Assembly (NCBI GenBank): GCA_964434165.1
Contig: CAYSUS010000022.1
Coordinates: 1 to 64,000, forward strand
DNA from: CAYSUS01 sp964434165
GTDB lineage: Bacteria; Planctomycetota; Planctomycetia; Pirellulales; Thermoguttaceae
Direction of reading: 5' to 3'
DNA length: 64,000 nucleotides
Below the pieces are notes generated by a model that searched no databases, was not told the DNA's origin, and saw only the letters and a program-made list of their open reading frames with translations. Shown piece after piece: positions 34,996 through 43,833 of the stretch. The stretch's first letter is position 1. Each line of letters opens with the position of its first letter. The translations under genes and the position numbers were made by a program.

Positions 34996-36585
34996 TCACC
35001 TTTCCCGCGCCTTGTGCAGCGGCGTATCCAGGGCGGCCTGCTCGCGCAGGCGGAATCGCTGGATCTTGCCTGTCGCCGTCTTCGGAAGCGTCTCCTGGAA
35101 GACCACCGCCCGGGGATACTTGTGCGGCGAGGTGGTCTTCTTGACCAGGTCCTGCAGCTCCCGGGCGAGCTCCGGCGTGCCCACCTCGCCGTCCTTGAGC
35201 ACGACGTAGGCCACGGGCTTGATCAGGCCGTCGGGATCGGCCGTGCCTACCACGCCGCTCTCCAGCACCTTGGGATGGCGCTGCAAGATGCTCTCCACCT
35301 CGGACGGCCACACGAACTGGCCGCTGACCTTCATCATGTCGTCCGACCGGCCGGCGTACCAGAAGTAGCCGTCCTCGTCCATGAGAAACTTGTCGTGCGT
35401 GTTGATCCACTCGCCGAGGAAGGTCCCTTTGGTCTGCTCGTGCTTGTTCCAGTAGCCGGCGGCGATGCTGTCCCCCTTGATGTGCAGCGTGCCGACCGTG
35501 CGCGGTGGGGCCTCGCGCCCCTGGTCGTCCATGATCCGGGCCTCGTAGCCGGGCACGAGCTGGCCCGTGCTCCCGGGCCGTACCTGCCCGGGGCGGTTGG
35601 AGATGAAGATGTGCAGGATCTCGGTCGATCCGATGCCGTCGAGGATTTCCACGCCGAACCGCTCGCGCCACCTCTCGTAGAGGTGGCCCGGCATCGGCTC
35701 GCCCGCCGAGATGCACATCCGCACGCGACCCAGGCTGGTGCGGTTCTCCTTCTCGGCCATGTGCAAGAGGGCCGCGTAGCTCGTGGGCACGCTGTAGAAG
35801 ACCGTCGGCTGGTGCCGGTCGATCGTCTCATAGACCTTGTCCGGCGCGGGGCGGTCGGGCAGCAGCACGTTCGTGCCGCCCAGGTAGAGCGAGAATTAGA
35901 GCCCGTTGCCCAGCCCGTAGGCGAAGAACAGCTTGGCCACGGAGAACGAAACATCGTCCTCCCGAAGGCCGATGGTGTTCCTGGCGTACAGCTCGGCCTC
36001 GACGATCATATCGTGCTGCAGGTGGATCGCCCCCTTGGGAAAGCCCGTGGTACCGGAGCTGTACAGCCAGAAGGCCATGTCGTCCTTGCTCGTGTCGAAC
36101 GGCTCGAGCGAGGGCGAGGCCGCCGCCATAAGGTCCTCCAGGCCCAGGCAGCCCGACGGCGCGTCGCCGCTCACCACGACGTGCTCGAGAAACCGCAGCC
36201 CGTCGCGGACCGGCTCGACGCCGCCCAGAAGCGCGGGGTGCACGATCAGCACGCGGGCCCGGCAGTCGTTGAGCAGGTAGCAGTAGTCCTTGGGCTTGAG
36301 CATCGTGTTCATGGGCACGGCCACGGCCCCGATCTTGATCGCGCCGAAGAAGGCAAAGGCCCACTCGGGCGTGTCGGGCAGGAGGATCGCCACACGCTCC
36401 TCCACGCGGACCCCCAGCCCGCGGAGCAGGTTCCCCATCCGGTTGACCGCCTGGCAGAGGTCGGCATAGGTGACCGTGCGGTCGCCGCAGACCATGGCGG
36501 GCTTCTCGCCACGGCCGCGCGCAAGATGCGAATCGACGAACACGTCCGCCGCGTTCAAACGCTGAGGCAGCTCAAGCTCTGACAT
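34996..36585 (-). pseudogene. Benzoate-CoA ligase family gene interrupted by an in-frame TAA
   Basis: The two halves are in the same frame: 36585-35899 encodes about 229 residues ending FAYGLGNGL, then TAA (35898-35896), then FSLYLGGTN continuing to 34996. Together they make a normal-length (about 530) adenylate-forming enzyme of the benzoate-CoA ligase type, with the AMP-binding loop FWLYSSGTTGFPKGAIHLQ in the first half and ILDGIGSTEILHIFISNRPG plus a lid with YPRAVVFQETLPKTATGKIQ in the second. Homologs have a tyrosine at the stop position, so a single change of TAC or TAT to TAA explains it. The remaining frame is undamaged, which suggests a recent mutation or a base-call error. Start ATG 36585 follows GGAG. 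The acid substrate is unknown; it sits beside lipid-like genes. Confidence 0.82.
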
Positions 36586-36849
36586 GCCGCGAATTCTCCG
36601 CCTCGAGCTCCGCAAGCCAGTTCGCAGCGCGCCGAGGGACCACTCGCCGGTTCTTCAGGCAGCGCTTCGCCGAAAGGCCGCCAGGATGAGGCTGACCGGG
36701 AGCTCCGGGCCGCGCACCCGGGCATTGTAACCTCGCGATGGCCGCCATTCACCCCCTTGCGCTACATGCCGGCACAGCGCCGGGAGAAGAGCCCGGGTCG
36801 TGCGCAGCGCCGCGCCATGCCGCGCGGTGGCGCACGGACGGTCCCCTCG

Positions 36850-39120
36850 TCATGGGCCGGTTCGCCAAGGCCCGGACTGCGGCGGCTGGAAGAACCTCCC
36901 CAGCGGCCCGGCAAGCATCGCGGGCGTGACGACGACGTCGCTGAACAGCGCGGCCCCCAGCAGCGTGAACATGAGCCATCCGAACCGATGGACGGGCACG
37001 AAGCCGCTTCCCGCAAACACCAGAAGCCCCAGCCCGCAGATCATCGACGACTGGACCATGGCCGTGGCGCAGCGCGAGTAGGCCTGGCGCACGGCCTCGT
37101 GCCGCGAGAGCCCCCGCCCCACGCCCCGGCGATACCAGGTGACGAAGTGCAGCGTGCCGTCCACGGCCACGCCCAGGGCGACGCTGGCCGTCATCACGGC
37201 CCCGATGTCGATCTTCGCACCCATCCAACCCAGCGCGCCGAACACCACGACGCAAGGCAGCAGGTTGGGGATCATCGACAGCGCTCCCGCCACGGGGCTT
37301 CGCAGCAGCGCGGCCATGGCCAGGGCGATCAACCCAAATGCCAGCAGGAAGCTCTCGATCAGGTCGCTGAGCAGTTGCTCCTGGGCCTTCTGGATCAGGG
37401 GAATCCCGCCGCAGAACACGGCCCGCACGCCTTTGACCGGGCCGTTCGTCCGAAGCACGGGGTCCACGGCCCGGCGAATGCGCCCGAGAAGCGCCGCGTA
37501 ATCGACGTTGCCTCCGGCCGGCGCCCGAACGCTGATCCTCCACAGCTCCCCCTCCCCGCCCTGGCGCACGAACCCGGTCCCGACGAAGTCCTCGCGATGC
37601 CGCTGGAGATTTCGCCGCAACAAGGCGCGGCGCGCGTACTTCTCGAAGAGGCGTTCCTCCGACCGGGGCACCGCCGGGCCGAAGGTGGCCGCCGACAGAA
37701 CCACGCCCACGTCCTCCACCCGTTCGACGACCCTCTGCACGCGGTCCACCAGGAGGTAGCGATCCAGGACGGTCGCCGCGCTGTCGGGCGGAAAGACCAG
37801 GACCACCTCGACCGGCACGAGCGGGCCGATGTTCTCCTCCAACCACGCGTAGTCGCGGATCACGCGCGATTCGGAAGGAAGCATGTCGTGCAGCCTGGCT
37901 GTGGTGCGCAGGTTGGTCACGGCCCAGCCGGTCACGACCATCAGCAAGAGGGTGGCCGCCAGAATGGCGTTGCGACCTCCGATCACCACGTCGGAGACCG
38001 AGCGCCATCCGAACCTCCGCGACCTGGTCTCCCGTTCCGCGCGCCGCGCAAGCCACTTCCGCGGCGGCCACTGCTCCAGGGCCGCGGGGATCCAGAGGAA
38101 AATGATCGCCAGCCCCGCCATCACCGCCCAAGCGCCATACAACCCGAAGCGGGCGATGGGAACGATCTTGCTGACCGAGAGCGATACCAGGCCGATGGCC
38201 GTCGTCGCGCTGGCCAGCGCGCAAGGCACCAGAGCCAGTCGCAGCGCCCGCCACGGGGCCCCCGCCATGCCGTCCCCCTTCGCCGCGTCCACGTAGTAGT
38301 TCACCAGGTGGACCGCCCCGGAGGTGACGAGCACGTATCCCAGGGAGGCGATCATCATCAGAACGGAGTCCATCTGGGCGCCCGTGTAATAGACGCTGGC
38401 CATGGCGAGCTGCTGGCAATAGACCGCCGAGAAGAAGACGATCACGGCCAGCCGGAACGCGCCCAGGAAGACCCACGTGAGCAGGAAGCAGACGGCCAGC
38501 GACAGCACGTTGAGCTCCAGAAGCGAGGCCAGGCTGATGCGGTCGATGGCGACGCCGTCCACGGTCGTGCCGGCCACCAGCAGCTCGTCCGGCCGGATTC
38601 CACACTCCTCCGCGCAACGGTACACGTGGTCCACCGCGGCCGCGCGGTCCTCGGTCCCGGCCGGGGAGACCAGGGCGATGGCCGAGGTCACCCGGCCGTC
38701 CGCTCCCACGAGCCAGCCCCGCAGCCGGTTGATGGCCTGCTGCCGCGAAAGCTCCAAAGGCGGCGACGTCAACGCCTGGAGAACCTCCGGCCCGGTGAAC
38801 ACCGATCGGAACAGGGGTGGACGCTCCCCCTGGGGCGTTTGGATCGGCTCGACGAGCCGGGCCGCCAGGCGCGAGAGTCGCCCGTCCTCCAGTGTGCAGC
38901 CCGGCCAGCTGACCATCAGGATTTCGTCGCTGCCGAATCGCTGGGCGAACCAGAAAAGACGTTTCGTCTCGTCGAAGTCCTCGGGCAGCCAGTCCGCCAC
39001 GCGGTTCGCCGTGCTATCCCAGGCGGACTTGGCTCCGAACAAGACGAGAGGGTAGCAGCCAAGAAGGGCCAGGAAGATGAGAAGGCGGCGCTTCGGGCCA
39101 AGGAACGCGGCAGCCTTCAT
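36850..39120 (-). CDS. RND/MMPL-type transporter
   Basis: The protein has 756 residues with two repeats, each one membrane helix, a soluble domain, then five helices. The first helix is LLIFLALLGCYPLVLFG; helix groups follow near 230-400 (VLSLAVCFLLTWVFLGAFRL) and near 610-740 (SFLLAFGLIALAMAALL). The conserved Asp-rich loop of proton-coupled members appears as VALGVAVDGTLHF. Size and pattern fit HAE3/MMPL lipid or hopanoid exporters rather than the longer drug pumps. No membrane-fusion partner is adjacent. It lies 198 bases downstream of an acyltransferase gene on the same strand, which suggests export of an acylated product. The ribosome-binding site at the ATG (39120) is weak. Confidence 0.85.
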   Translation of the reverse strand: MKAAAFLGPKRRLLIFLALLGCYPLVLFGAKSAWDSTANRVADWLPEDFDETKRLFWFAQRFGSDEILMVSWPGCTLEDGRLSRLAARLVEPIQTPQGERPPLFRSVFTGPEVLQALTSPPLELSRQQAINRLRGWLVGADGRVTSAIALVSPAGTEDRAAAVDHVYRCAEECGIRPDELLVAGTTVDGVAIDRISLASLLELNVLSLAVCFLLTWVFLGAFRLAVIVFFSAVYCQQLAMASVYYTGAQMDSVLMMIASLGYVLVTSGAVHLVNYYVDAAKGDGMAGAPWRALRLALVPCALASATTAIGLVSLSVSKIVPIARFGLYGAWAVMAGLAIIFLWIPAALEQWPPRKWLARRAERETRSRRFGWRSVSDVVIGGRNAILAATLLLMVVTGWAVTNLRTTARLHDMLPSESRVIRDYAWLEENIGPLVPVEVVLVFPPDSAATVLDRYLLVDRVQRVVERVEDVGVVLSAATFGPAVPRSEERLFEKYARRALLRRNLQRHREDFVGTGFVRQGGEGELWRISVRAPAGGNVDYAALLGRIRRAVDPVLRTNGPVKGVRAVFCGGIPLIQKAQEQLLSDLIESFLLAFGLIALAMAALLRSPVAGALSMIPNLLPCVVVFGALGWMGAKIDIGAVMTASVALGVAVDGTLHFVTWYRRGVGRGLSRHEAVRQAYSRCATAMVQSSMICGLGLLVFAGSGFVPVHRFGWLMFTLLGAALFSDVVVTPAMLAGPLGRFFQPPQSGPWRTGP

Positions 39121-39318
39121 GAGTCAAAGCACACCCAGGGAGTCGTCGCGGGCAGCATGCCGGCCACGCGGCTGCCGACCGATGCCGTCTGAACCTCGGA
39201 GAATAGCCCCTCGGCCAGCCGGTGTCCAGGCCCGGCCGAACGGCCCCTCACGCGAAGGGCCTTTTCGCCAGGCGCCGCGAGGGACCACCCGGGCTCGCCC
39301 CGGCTCAATGTCTCCGTG

Positions 39319-40689
39319 TCAGGCGCGGTACGACGCGAGGCTGCCCTCGATTCGGCGGACGTACGCCTCGAGCAGCGCGCGCGACGACCGTTGCGAGAAG
39401 AAGCGTGGGTCGCATTGCAGGTTGATGTGCAGCGATCCGGCGTAGGCCAGAACCGCGAACACCGCCCGGGTCTGGGGCCGAAGCGGCGGCACGCCGCGGC
39501 AGCCTTCCAGCACGAGATCGCCGCAAACGAGACGCTGGTTGCGCCGCGGCAGCCGTACCGCCAGGCGTCGGGAGAGGTCGCCGAGATTGGTGAGAACCGT
39601 GGTGGCGAAGCAGCGACCGGCCGACGTCATGAGCGTCACGAGGCCGGGGACCTTCAGGGCCCAGCCCATGCCCGCGAGGAACAGCCCGGCCATGCCCCAT
39701 TGGCGAATCGCGGCCGTCTCCGCGGCGATTCCTTGGAGAAGCTGGACCGGATCAGCAAGCTCCCCCATCCTTCTCGCAAGAAAGGAGTAGCTCATCTTGT
39801 TGGCCGCCGGCATGCTGTCGGCCAGGCGCTGGCGAAGACTGGCCGGCATGGTGACCTGAAGCCACCCATTGGACCGCGGCGCGCCGCACTGCGTGCTCCA
39901 GTCGGCCAGCGTGAGGAACAAGTCGCGCATGAGGAGATCGTTGACGGTCGCGCCTTGGCAGGAAGCGGCCCGTCGCAGCGCGCGGTGATCGTCCCGGCCG
40001 AGGCTCCGAGTCTCGATCGGAAGGCAGGCCGCCCCGAGCCCCACCCCGACCCGGTCCGACGGACTGGCGATCGGCATCGGACGTCGCATCAGCCACCGCA
40101 ACGTCTCGCGCGCTGCAAAACGTGTCGCCTGGAAGCGCCCTACCGGTTGCGGCGGATCGGTTTGGAACTCCGCCCGGGCGGGGAGGTCCCGCGGATCGGC
40201 GGGGCGCCATCGGGGTCGGTCGCCGTTGGCCGTGCGCATGGCGTAGCCGGCAAGCACCTCGCCCAGGAAGCGCAGGGCCCCGATCCCGTCGCAGCAGGCG
40301 TGGTGAAATTGTGCCTGGAGGATGGCCCGCTCGGTCCCCTGGTGCAGGGCGAGGCGGAGCCCGGTCTGTCGCCTCAGATCCATGGCTTCGGAACACCGCG
40401 GGGAGGCCGGCGACGACGGATCGGTCCATTCCAGGAGGGGCCCGGCATCGTTCGCCTCCACCCACCATCCGGTGCCCGGCCAGCCGCCCTCGACATTCGC
40501 GCGAAGGAGCGGATGCCGCGCCAGGGCCTCCTCCACGGCCTCCTCCAGCGCCGCGCGGCGCGCGACGCCGAGGAACTCCAGGGAGACCGGAAATACCATG
40601 GGGTAGGCCGCCCGATCGTCGCCCAGCATGTAGCGCTCAAAAGGCGTCAGAGGGAGCGGGAGCGGCGAGGTCGTCAACCGACGCAACAT
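39319..40689 (-). CDS. Condensation-domain-like acyltransferase (HHxxxDG), paralog 1
   Basis: The protein has 456 residues. It has the HHACCDG active-site motif near residue 129, the HHxxxDG signature of condensation-domain, WS/DGAT and PapA acyltransferases, and a downstream DNDLL-like segment (GATVNDLLMRDLFL). Other shared elements are the N-terminal PLTPFERYMLGDDRAAYPM and the C-terminal TVLTNLGDLSRRL. Such enzymes join an acyl chain from CoA or a carrier protein to a hydroxyl group. I place the start at the ATG at 40687-40689, matching the start of the paralog at 45204; an ATG at 40836 would add a basic extension. Neighbours are an MMPL-like transporter and acyl carrier domains. Confidence 0.8.
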   Translation of the reverse strand: MLRRLTTSPLPLPLTPFERYMLGDDRAAYPMVFPVSLEFLGVARRAALEEAVEEALARHPLLRANVEGGWPGTGWWVEANDAGPLLEWTDPSSPASPRCSEAMDLRRQTGLRLALHQGTERAILQAQFHHACCDGIGALRFLGEVLAGYAMRTANGDRPRWRPADPRDLPARAEFQTDPPQPVGRFQATRFAARETLRWLMRRPMPIASPSDRVGVGLGAACLPIETRSLGRDDHRALRRAASCQGATVNDLLMRDLFLTLADWSTQCGAPRSNGWLQVTMPASLRQRLADSMPAANKMSYSFLARRMGELADPVQLLQGIAAETAAIRQWGMAGLFLAGMGWALKVPGLVTLMTSAGRCFATTVLTNLGDLSRRLAVRLPRRNQRLVCGDLVLEGCRGVPPLRPQTRAVFAVLAYAGSLHINLQCDPRFFSQRSSRALLEAYVRRIEGSLASYRA

Positions 40690-41589
40690 GAATGGGGCCT
40701 GATCGCATGGGAGAGTGCGGTGGAAGCCTGGAATGGTAATTGGCCCGGCCCTGGCGAGCAACGGGCGATCGGGGCCCTCGGCCCGCAACGGATGACGCGC
40801 AAGAGCGGCGAGCCAACACCGGTAGCGGGCAAGCATGATCTGACTCGGGTCGGTACCCCTTCCTGTCGAGGATAATGGGATCCCCCTGCAGTTTGCTCGG
40901 TGCCTTGGCGGCAACTTCCTGCTCGGCCCCAGAAATCCCGGCAGGAGCAGCCCCTGCCAAAAACGGCGAGTCAGCGGTTGATAGGGCGGAATCTGTGAGT
41001 AGACTGGATGGCTACATCGCTAGCACCCTAGACATCCAAAGTCGCCGAGGCGAACGCCGAAACCGTCGCATTGCCCGGCCGTATCCTGTTGTAGCAGGGC
41101 GTTGGAGCCGCGTTCTCCCACCGGAAACGGGGGCGGCGTCTTCGGCGCGCCAGCGGGCTAGTAGCATCGACCACGGCCGGAAGCTTGGGTGATATGGGGT
41201 AAATGGGTTGATTTAGAGTCGGATCTCTGACCTCCCACGGCAAGGAAGCTCGCCGCGCCTTCCCCGTTCGCGGGCGATTTGATCGATGACCACCGCCCGC
41301 AACTCGACTCGCGATCCGACGGCGAGTTTGGCGACGACGTGCTCGCGCGCACGTCCAACCAATCAGGGCCCTGGCGCTTGGGATAGGGGCGGTCGCGGTC
41401 AAGCATTACCCTCCAGGGCGGTCCACGGGGGCGGAGGGTTGCTGACCGGTCGGGCAGCGCCGCCGCAGGAGTTTCAGGCGTGCCGGGGACGTCTGGCTCG
41501 GATCGCCCGATCCGTGGGTGCCGCGTCGAGGTCCTCGCGGTAGCAGGATGGGGGTTTGCAGAAACGTGACTGGATCGTACGGCGAAACA
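40690..41589. other. Region without an intact gene between acyltransferase 1 and the ketosynthase remnant
   Basis: About 900 bases with no convincing intact gene. On the minus strand, 41408-41217 reads MLDRDRPYPKRQGPDWLDVR and, after one frame change, REHVVAKLAVGSRVELRAVV then IDQIARERG before a stop, which looks like the worn end of a real protein of unknown family. The rest is featureless. Loss of an adjoining gene or poor assembly near the gap would both explain it. Confidence 0.35.
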
Positions 41590-41990
41590 AGACCGGTTGC
41601 TGTCGTGGGGATGGCCTGTCGGCTGTCCGGGGCACCGGAGCGTCGATCCTCGACTCCGCCGAGGTCGAAGGAATCGCCGCGGCGTATCGGGCGGCTTCCA
41701 CCCCGAGGCACCTGGGCACCGTGGTCGGGCAGATCGGACACGCGGGCGGGGCGGCGGGGATGGCATCGATTGTTGAGGTCCTCTCCGGGCTGGAGAACCT
41801 TGTCATGCCCGCAAGCGGCGTGCTCGACCATCCCCGGCCCCCTTCCTTCAGCAGCACGCCGCGATCCTCCAAACCGCGCGAAGCTCGGTGCCGCTGGACC
41901 CGGACCCTGCTTTGCGCGACGGCCGCGTCGGCGCCGCGGTCCAGTGCGCGGGGCTTTCGGAGGCCGTTTATCACGTAGTGCTTGAACGAG
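41590..41990 (+). pseudogene. Ketosynthase remnant with internal deletion and frame changes
   Basis: Three pieces of one polyketide/fatty-acid-type ketosynthase are visible in three frames. First RPVAVVGMACRLSGAP (from 41590), the N-terminal strand. Then VRGTGASILDSAEVEGIAAA and VVGQIGHAGGAAGMASIVEV (41622-41770), the region around the two catalytic histidines; the first His is Arg here. Last AAVQCAGLSEAVYHVVLERG (41930-41990), the domain end. Around 290 residues including the active-site cysteine are missing between the first two pieces; the junction lies at GGCACCGGA (41631-41639), a sequence that would naturally encode part of both sites. The final frame runs on into the acyl carrier domains, as in the intact gene. 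Genuine decay or an assembly error are both possible. Confidence 0.75.
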
Positions 41991-42975
41991 GTGTGAAGGT
42001 GACGAGCGACAAATCTGCTTCCCATGTCCCACGACCCGACGCGACCCCGCTCCCCGCCGGCGCGACGCTTGAAGAGGACGGGATCGTCCATTTCGACGCC
42101 ACCCAGCCCAGACGAGAGCGCATGCGCCGCCAGGCCGGGGAGCGACACGCTTCCAGGCCAGCGGCGGTCGCCGGTCAGCTTCCGCGCGGCGACGACTGGG
42201 AGGGAGACGCTGCCGAAACGGCGGTGACGGACCAGGCCGAATCGAAGCCCATCGGAACCGCCCCCCATGTGTCCATGGATGCCTCGCAGATGCGGTCCTT
42301 TCTGGTCCAGTTCGTCGTGGACCAGACCGGCTACCCGGAGGAGATCGTCGAGCTCGACGCGGACCTGGAGGCCGACCTGGGCATCGACAGCATCAAGAAG
42401 GCCCAACTGTTCGGCGAGTTGGGCGAGCACTTCCAGATCACGGCCGACGAAAGCCTGTCGCTTGACGACTTCCCCACGCTCCGGCACGTGATGGAGTTCC
42501 TCCTCAGCGCGACCGGCGCGGCGCCGGGCGAGCCGCGGGAGGAGATGCCGGAGTTCGGCCCTTCGGCTCGATCGGCGTCTCCGCCCCCAGCGGTCGATCC
42601 GCCGCAGGGCGACATGTTCTCGCCGCCCGGAGAGACCTCGCACGAGCCAGGAATGGCGCCCGGAGAACTGGAGACCTTTCTGGTCCAGTTCGTCGTGGAC
42701 CAGACCGGCTACCCGGAGGAGATCGTCGANNNNNNNNNNNNNNNNNNNNNNNNNNNNNNNNNNNNNNNNNNNNNNNNNNNNNNNNNNNNNNNNNNNNNNN
42801 NNNNNNNNNNNNNNNNNNNNNNNNNNNNNACGAAAGCCTGTCGCTTGACGACTTCCCCACGCTCCGGCACGTGATGGAGTTCCTGGAGAAGGTCCGGGCG
42901 GTCGACGGGAATCATCGGCCCCCGGGGCTCGACGATGAGCTCTCGGGGATGCACCGGATCTCCGCACCGCGCTGA
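41888..42975 (+). CDS. Tandem acyl carrier protein domains (C-terminal part of a polyketide/PUFA-type synthase)
   Basis: An open frame continues from the ketosynthase end through a linker into two acyl carrier domains. The first (about 42285-42520) contains LEADLGIDSIKKAQLFGELG with the phosphopantetheine serine at 42389-42391. The second starts ETFLVQFVVDQTGYPEEIV (42673 on) and is cut by the N run; after the gap the frame DESLSLDDFPTLRHVMEF runs to TGA at 42975. LGIDSIKKAQ is typical of PfaA-like and related iterative synthases. The GTG at 41888 has no ribosome-binding site, so a true start cannot be assigned; the domains were probably made as part of a larger protein. The FabL-like reductase follows 65 bases later. 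Confidence 0.72.
42730..42829. other. Assembly gap (100 N) inside the second acyl carrier domain
   Basis: The N run interrupts a stretch that is otherwise identical to the first carrier domain: 42677-42729 repeats 42299-42351, and 42830-42884 repeats 42447-42501. By alignment, the missing part corresponds to 42352-42446, that is 95 bases, and a true length of 95 restores the reading frame across the gap. More copies of the repeat could also be collapsed here. Confidence 0.9.
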
Positions 42976-43040
42976 GGCCAGCCATCTCCGCCGACACGCC
43001 GGGCCGGCAGCAGCATGAAATCACGCGAAAGGACACCGGA

Positions 43041-43805
43041 ATGATCGATCTCTCTGGCAGAGTCGCCCTGGTGACGGGCAGCTCCCGCGGCATCGGGCGG
43101 GCCTGCGCGTTGAGGCTGGCCGAAGCCGGGGCGGACGTGATCGTCAATTACGCCGCCTCGCGCTCTGGGGCCATGGACGTGGCCCGGAAGGTGCGCCAGT
43201 GGGGCCGCCGCGCCTACGTCGTCAAGGCCGACGTCAGCGAGGAGGAAGACGTCCGCTGCCTGATGGAGTTCGTTGGCGAGGCGGTCGGCCGGCTGGACAT
43301 CTTGGTCAGCAACGCGGCGACGGGCGGGTTCCGCCCCCTGCTCGAATCGAGCTCGCGGCACTTCTTCAACGCCATGTCCACCAACGTCCTGGCCTTGATT
43401 CACCTCGTGCAGAGCGCGGTTCCGCTTCTGGAGCGCGGCCCGCATCGGGGCAAGGTCGTGGCGCTCTCCAGCCACGGGGCCGACATCGCCCTGCCCATGT
43501 ACGGCCTCATCGGCGGCTCCAAGGCCGCCTTGGAGAGCATTGCGCGGCACCTGACTCTCGAGGTCGGGCATCGGAACGTCAACGTGAACGTGGTCAAGGC
43601 GGGGCTGGTGGAGACGGACTCGACGCGGAGAATCCCCGGCTCGGAGCAGATGTTCGCGGCGCGCGTGGAGAAGACGATGATGGGCCAGCGGCAACTGCTC
43701 GCCGAGGACGTCGCCGACGCGGTGCTCTTCCTGTCGAGTCCCTTGAGCGACTTGATTCAAGGACAGACGCTGATCGTGGACGGCGGGGCGGCGGTCCACG
43801 TCTGA
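43041..43805 (+). CDS. FabL-like enoyl-ACP reductase / SDR oxidoreductase
   Basis: The protein has 254 residues and is a short-chain dehydrogenase. The cofactor site is VALVTGSSRGIGRACALRLA. The catalytic part reads ALSSHGADIALPMYGLIGGS then KAALE, so Ser is followed by Tyr-x6-Lys instead of the usual Tyr-x3-Lys; that spacing is a hallmark of FabL enoyl-ACP reductases. LIQGQTLIVDGGAAV closes the fold. It should reduce acyl chains on a carrier protein with NADPH. It follows the tandem acyl carrier domains by 65 bases on the same strand and has AAAGGA before its ATG, so it likely works on chains bound to them. Its stop is 28 bases from the convergent acyltransferase. Confidence 0.85.
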   Translation: MIDLSGRVALVTGSSRGIGRACALRLAEAGADVIVNYAASRSGAMDVARKVRQWGRRAYVVKADVSEEEDVRCLMEFVGEAVGRLDILVSNAATGGFRPLLESSSRHFFNAMSTNVLALIHLVQSAVPLLERGPHRGKVVALSSHGADIALPMYGLIGGSKAALESIARHLTLEVGHRNVNVNVVKAGLVETDSTRRIPGSEQMFAARVEKTMMGQRQLLAEDVADAVLFLSSPLSDLIQGQTLIVDGGAAVHV

Positions 43806-43833
43806 CCGAAGGCGCCGATGCGCCCGGGGGCGC

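Noticed and set aside
41217..41408. Possible minus-strand gene end (REHVVAKLAVGSRVELRAVV)
   Set aside because: It looks protein-like but needs a frame change, has no recognised family and no intact upstream part. It is only mentioned in the region entry.
41474..43147. Minus-strand frame across the assembly gap
   Set aside because: It passes through the N run and is antisense to carrier domains whose sequence is unmistakable.
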